A stretch of DNA of 8,332 nt from an uncultured Clostridia bacterium. GTDB taxonomy: Bacteria; Bacillota; Clostridia; Christensenellales; Aristaeellaceae. This document shows, piece by piece, positions 6,201 through 8,332 of the stretch (its first letter is position 1; each line of letters opens with the position of its first letter). A program made the position numbers and the translations under genes. The stretch covers positions 1 through 8,332 of the forward strand of contig CAKTXP010000102.1 of NCBI GenBank assembly GCA_934631055.1. The letters are read 5' to 3'. The notes under the pieces are model-generated. The model was not told the DNA's origin, did no database searches, and saw only the letters and a program-made list of their open reading frames with translations.

Positions 6201-8075
6201 TCACTCAGGCTTTTGATGATAATATTCCCAAATCACCTTCGCTTGCGCTTTTCCGATTCCCTCGACCGCGCAAAGCTCTTCCGGCGTCGCGCTTGCGATG
6301 TTCGCAACCGATTTGAAATGTGTCAGCAAGGCGCGGCGGCGGGTCGCGCCGATGCCGGGGATATCCTCCAGCGTCGAGTGCATGCCCGCCTTCTGGCGCA
6401 GATCGCGGTGATGGGTGATGCCGAAGCGGTGGGCTTCATCGCGGATGCGCTGGATGAGATGCAGTGCGGGCGACTTGCGGTCGAGCAGGATGCTCTCTTC
6501 CTGATCCGGCAGGAAGATCTCTTCCAGCCGCTTCGCCAGACCGAATATCGGGATATTGTAGCCAACCTTGAGCATCGCTTCCCGCGCAAACCGGAGCTGC
6601 TGAGGCCCGCCGTCGATGAGGATGAGGTCGGGCAGATCGGCAAAGCCGGAAAGCCCTTTTCCGTCCGCCGGCAGCTTTCCCGCCTTCGCAAGCGCTTCGC
6701 GCTCCTGCGTCGCCCGCGTCAGGCGCCGGGTCAGCACTTCGTTCATGGAAGCAAAGTCGTTTGCGCCCTCGACGGTCTTGATGCGGAAGATGCGGTATTC
6801 CTTCTTCGCCGCTTCGCCGTCGATGGCGACGACCATACTCGCCACGCTCAGCACGCCCTGCGTATTGGAGATGTCGTATCCCTCGATGCGCCGCGGCGTA
6901 TGATCCATGCCGACCGCTTTAGCGAGTGCCTCGCATGCGCCGATGGTGCGCTCATGCGCGCGGGCAAGGTGCGCATTGCGCTTGGCAAGCGCGTCCTTCG
7001 CGTTCTTCAGCGCAAGCTCGACGAGCTTATGCTTCGTTCCCCGCTGCGGTTCAATCAGCGCAACCTTGCTGCTCTTTCTTTCCGAAAGTGCCTGCGCGAT
7101 ATCCTCCGCCTGTTCCGGCAAAGCCATGCAGAGAATTTCGGAAGGCGGCTGTCTGCCGTCGTCGTAAAACTGCATGATAAACTGACCCAGCACCTGCGTG
7201 CCGCTCTGGTCGCCCGCGCCCTCCAGCGCGTAGTTCTCCGCGCCGATCATGTGTCCGCCGCGGACATAGACGACCTCGACCATAGCGTCAATGCCGTCGC
7301 CCGTACAGGCGAGGATATCCTGATCGCCGCCGTTGACGTGGATTGCCTTCTGGCGCTCCATCAGGTTCTGCGCGTCGCGGATTCGGTCACGCAGCATCGC
7401 CGCCTGTTCAAACCGCATTTCTTTCGCCGCCTGATTCATCTGTTCGGTCAGGCGGTCGATGACCTTGCCGCTCTTGCCGCCTAAAAAGTCGATGACCTCC
7501 TGCACGACCGCGCCATATTCCTCCGGCGTCGTCAGCGACGCGCAGGGCGCAAGGCACTCGCCGAGCTGATGATGCAGGCATGGGCGCAAGTGCATATCGG
7601 GTTTCATCTGCATCGCGCAGGTACGCAGAGGGAACAGCCCGCGCAGCACATCCATCACCTCGCGCACGCCGGTTGCGCCCATATAGGGTCCGAAATACTT
7701 CGCCTTATCCTTTTCCACCCGCCGAACCAGCTCGACGCGGGGATAATCCTGCGTCGTATCGATGCGCAGGTAGGGATAATGCTTATCGTCCTTGAGCAGG
7801 ATGTTATACTGCGGCTTATGAAGCTTGATGAGGTTGCATTCCAGAATCAACGCTTCCAGATTGGTATCACACAGCACGATATCGAAATCGTCGATGCGCG
7901 CAACCATAGCGCGTACTTTGACCGTATGCGCCTTGGAATGGGTGAAATACTGGCTGACGCGGTTTTTGAGGTTGACCGCTTTACCGACATAGATGATCCT
8001 GCCCTCGCATTTCATGAGATAACAGCCCGGACAAGTCGGCAGTTTTTCAATTTTCAGTTTGAGCAAGTCATTCAT
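6201..8075 (-). CDS. uvrC: Excinuclease ABC subunit C
   Basis: UvrC is the nuclease of nucleotide excision repair; it cuts the damaged strand 3' and then 5' of the lesion after binding UvrB. The product is 624 residues (usual about 590-620). Order: N-terminal GIY-YIG nuclease with Y19, Y29-V-G, K32, R39, E79 and N91 (3' incision); four cysteines C153, C166, C174, C178 spaced as in the reported [4Fe-4S] site of E. coli UvrC; UVR domain about 204-239 (UvrB contact); RNase H/EndoV-like nuclease with D401 (GYDISN), D488 (LILIDGG) and H549 (HRFGITHHR), for 5' incision; and a C-terminal tandem helix-hairpin-helix from about 566 (IPGIG and VEGIG). All catalytic residues are present. The start at 8075 is supported by AAAGGA 6 bases upstream and by the family N terminus. 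An in-frame ATG at 8186 would put a palindromic repeat into the protein and is rejected. The gene converges on uvrA, with the small DNA-binding gene between. Confidence 0.98.
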   Translation of the reverse strand: MNDLLKLKIEKLPTCPGCYLMKCEGRIIYVGKAVNLKNRVSQYFTHSKAHTVKVRAMVARIDDFDIVLCDTNLEALILECNLIKLHKPQYNILLKDDKHYPYLRIDTTQDYPRVELVRRVEKDKAKYFGPYMGATGVREVMDVLRGLFPLRTCAMQMKPDMHLRPCLHHQLGECLAPCASLTTPEEYGAVVQEVIDFLGGKSGKVIDRLTEQMNQAAKEMRFEQAAMLRDRIRDAQNLMERQKAIHVNGGDQDILACTGDGIDAMVEVVYVRGGHMIGAENYALEGAGDQSGTQVLGQFIMQFYDDGRQPPSEILCMALPEQAEDIAQALSERKSSKVALIEPQRGTKHKLVELALKNAKDALAKRNAHLARAHERTIGACEALAKAVGMDHTPRRIEGYDISNTQGVLSVASMVVAIDGEAAKKEYRIFRIKTVEGANDFASMNEVLTRRLTRATQEREALAKAGKLPADGKGLSGFADLPDLILIDGGPQQLRFAREAMLKVGYNIPIFGLAKRLEEIFLPDQEESILLDRKSPALHLIQRIRDEAHRFGITHHRDLRQKAGMHSTLEDIPGIGATRRRALLTHFKSVANIASATPEELCAVEGIGKAQAKVIWEYYHQKPE

Positions 8076-8081
8076 GCGGTT

Positions 8082-8087
8082 TCCTTT
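8082..8087 (-). promoter_or_regulatory. Ribosome binding site of uvrC
   Basis: The minus strand reads AAAGGA, 6 bases before the ATG at 8075. It favours the 624-residue UvrC over the form starting at 8186. Confidence 0.75.
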
Positions 8088-8107
8088 CTGCGTGGGGAGG
8101 GGAACGG

Positions 8108-8156
8108 TTGGGGACGCCGTCCCCAAACCCCTGGCAGGAACCTGAGGTTCCTGCAC
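8108..8156 (-). repeat. Dispersed palindromic repeat, copy B, in the uvrC leader
   Basis: Read on the minus strand: GTGCAGGAACC, loop TCA, GGTTCCTGC (perfect 9-base stem, 8134-8142 with 8146-8154), then CA and GGGGTTTGGGGA. A second perfect 8-base stem TTGGGGAC/GTCCCCAA follows (8108-8115 with 8119-8126). The first stem and the G-rich motif match copy A at 5570-5605; the second stem is missing there. It stands between the upstream terminators and the uvrC ribosome binding site. Confidence 0.7.
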
Positions 8157-8165
8157 TTCCCACTT

Positions 8166-8188
8166 CTTTGCCTGCTTCGCAGTCAAAG
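8166..8188. repeat. Short hairpin upstream of uvrC
   Basis: CTTTG and CAAAG, then CTGC and GCAG, pair around a TTC loop with a single C/T mismatch. The minus strand reads GCGAAGC in the loop region. Copy A of the palindromic repeat is also preceded by GCGAAGC and AAAG, so this hairpin may belong to the same composite repeat. No regulatory role can be shown. Confidence 0.5.
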
Positions 8189-8200
8189 GGCGTTATTCAT

Positions 8201-8222
8201 AAAAAAGCGGGCTGAGCCCGCC
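8201..8222 (-). terminator. Intrinsic terminator reading leftward
   Basis: On the minus strand GCGGGC-TCA-GCCCGC (8207-8221) is followed at once by six T residues (8206 to 8201). It is a textbook Rho-independent terminator, placed to end transcription from a minus-strand gene beyond the window's right edge. It separates that gene from uvrC, or leaves uvrC dependent on read-through. Confidence 0.8.
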
Positions 8223-8297
8223 TGCATTTCCGCCACAGTCCGTAAAGATTCAAAGCTTTACGCACGCGAGCAAGCTTTATGCAATTTCCTATAAGGT
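8223..8297. other. Spacer between two tandem terminators
   Basis: No open frame with a ribosome binding site is seen. The spacer holds an inverted repeat CGTAAAG/CTTTACG (8241-8247 with 8256-8262) and an imperfect direct repeat AAGCTTTAYGC (8253-8263 and 8272-8282). It could be a short structured transcript or another intergenic repeat. Confidence 0.4.
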
Positions 8298-8332
8298 AAA
8301 AAACGCGGAGTGAAGCGCCGCTTCTCCCCGCG
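8298..8332 (-). terminator. Intrinsic terminator at the right edge, reading leftward
   Basis: On the minus strand CGCGG...CCGCG (8328-8332 with 8304-8308) encloses GAAGC-GGC-GCTTC and is followed by T6 (8303 to 8298). The stem has two internal mismatches and may extend past the window edge. It implies a minus-strand gene just outside. With the terminator at 8201-8222 it forms a tandem pair. Confidence 0.7.

Noticed and set aside
8094..8113. Possible G-quadruplex before uvrC (three G4 runs on the plus strand)
   Set aside because: Only three runs occur close together, and the third belongs to the TTGGGGAC/GTCCCCAA stem; this is too weak to claim.
8076..8186. 37-residue N-terminal extension of UvrC
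   Set aside because: It is the translation of palindromic repeat copy B and leader sequence; the ribosome binding site and family alignment support 8075.

Overview
The window looks like chromosomal DNA of a GC-rich member of the Bacillota, probably class Clostridia. The grounds are strong AGGAGG-like ribosome binding sites, sigma-A type promoters, the style of the Uvr proteins and hairpin-rich intergenic repeats. This placement is an inference; no marker gene identifies a genus.

The backbone is the UvrABC nucleotide excision repair machinery. Positions 1-974 (+) hold the C-terminal half of uvrB. Positions 1014-2576 (-) hold a polytopic GT-C fold membrane glycosyltransferase that converges on uvrB and diverges from uvrA. 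Positions 2683-5535 (+) hold complete uvrA, and 6201-8075 (-) hold complete uvrC. UvrA2/UvrB finds lesions, UvrB is loaded on the damaged strand, and UvrC cuts on both sides. All subunits needed for incision are therefore encoded within about 8 kb. The glycosyltransferase has no evident link to repair and interrupts the uvrB-uvrA neighbourhood common in Gram-positive bacteria.

Between the convergent uvrA and uvrC lies a 74-residue protein (5854-6078, -), probably a ribbon-helix-helix DNA-binding protein. It has its own well-formed promoter (-35 TTGACT, 18-base spacer, extended -10), a perfect 12-base palindrome at the upstream edge of the -35, and a terminator hairpin right after its stop. 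This is the layout expected of a small autoregulated repressor.

The 318-base stretch 5536-5853 has no convincing gene but holds a run of perfect or near-perfect hairpins. One of them, with the bases around it (5570-5605), recurs in inverted orientation in the uvrC leader (8108-8156). The two copies look like members of a dispersed palindromic intergenic repeat family.

The right edge (8190-8332) carries two intrinsic terminators reading on the minus strand. They imply a minus-strand gene beyond the window and leave a 75-base spacer with short repeats between them. No tRNA, rRNA, CRISPR array, transposase or phage gene was seen. The most notable points are the operator/promoter of the small protein and the shared palindromic repeat; nothing here demonstrates a new defence or metabolic system.
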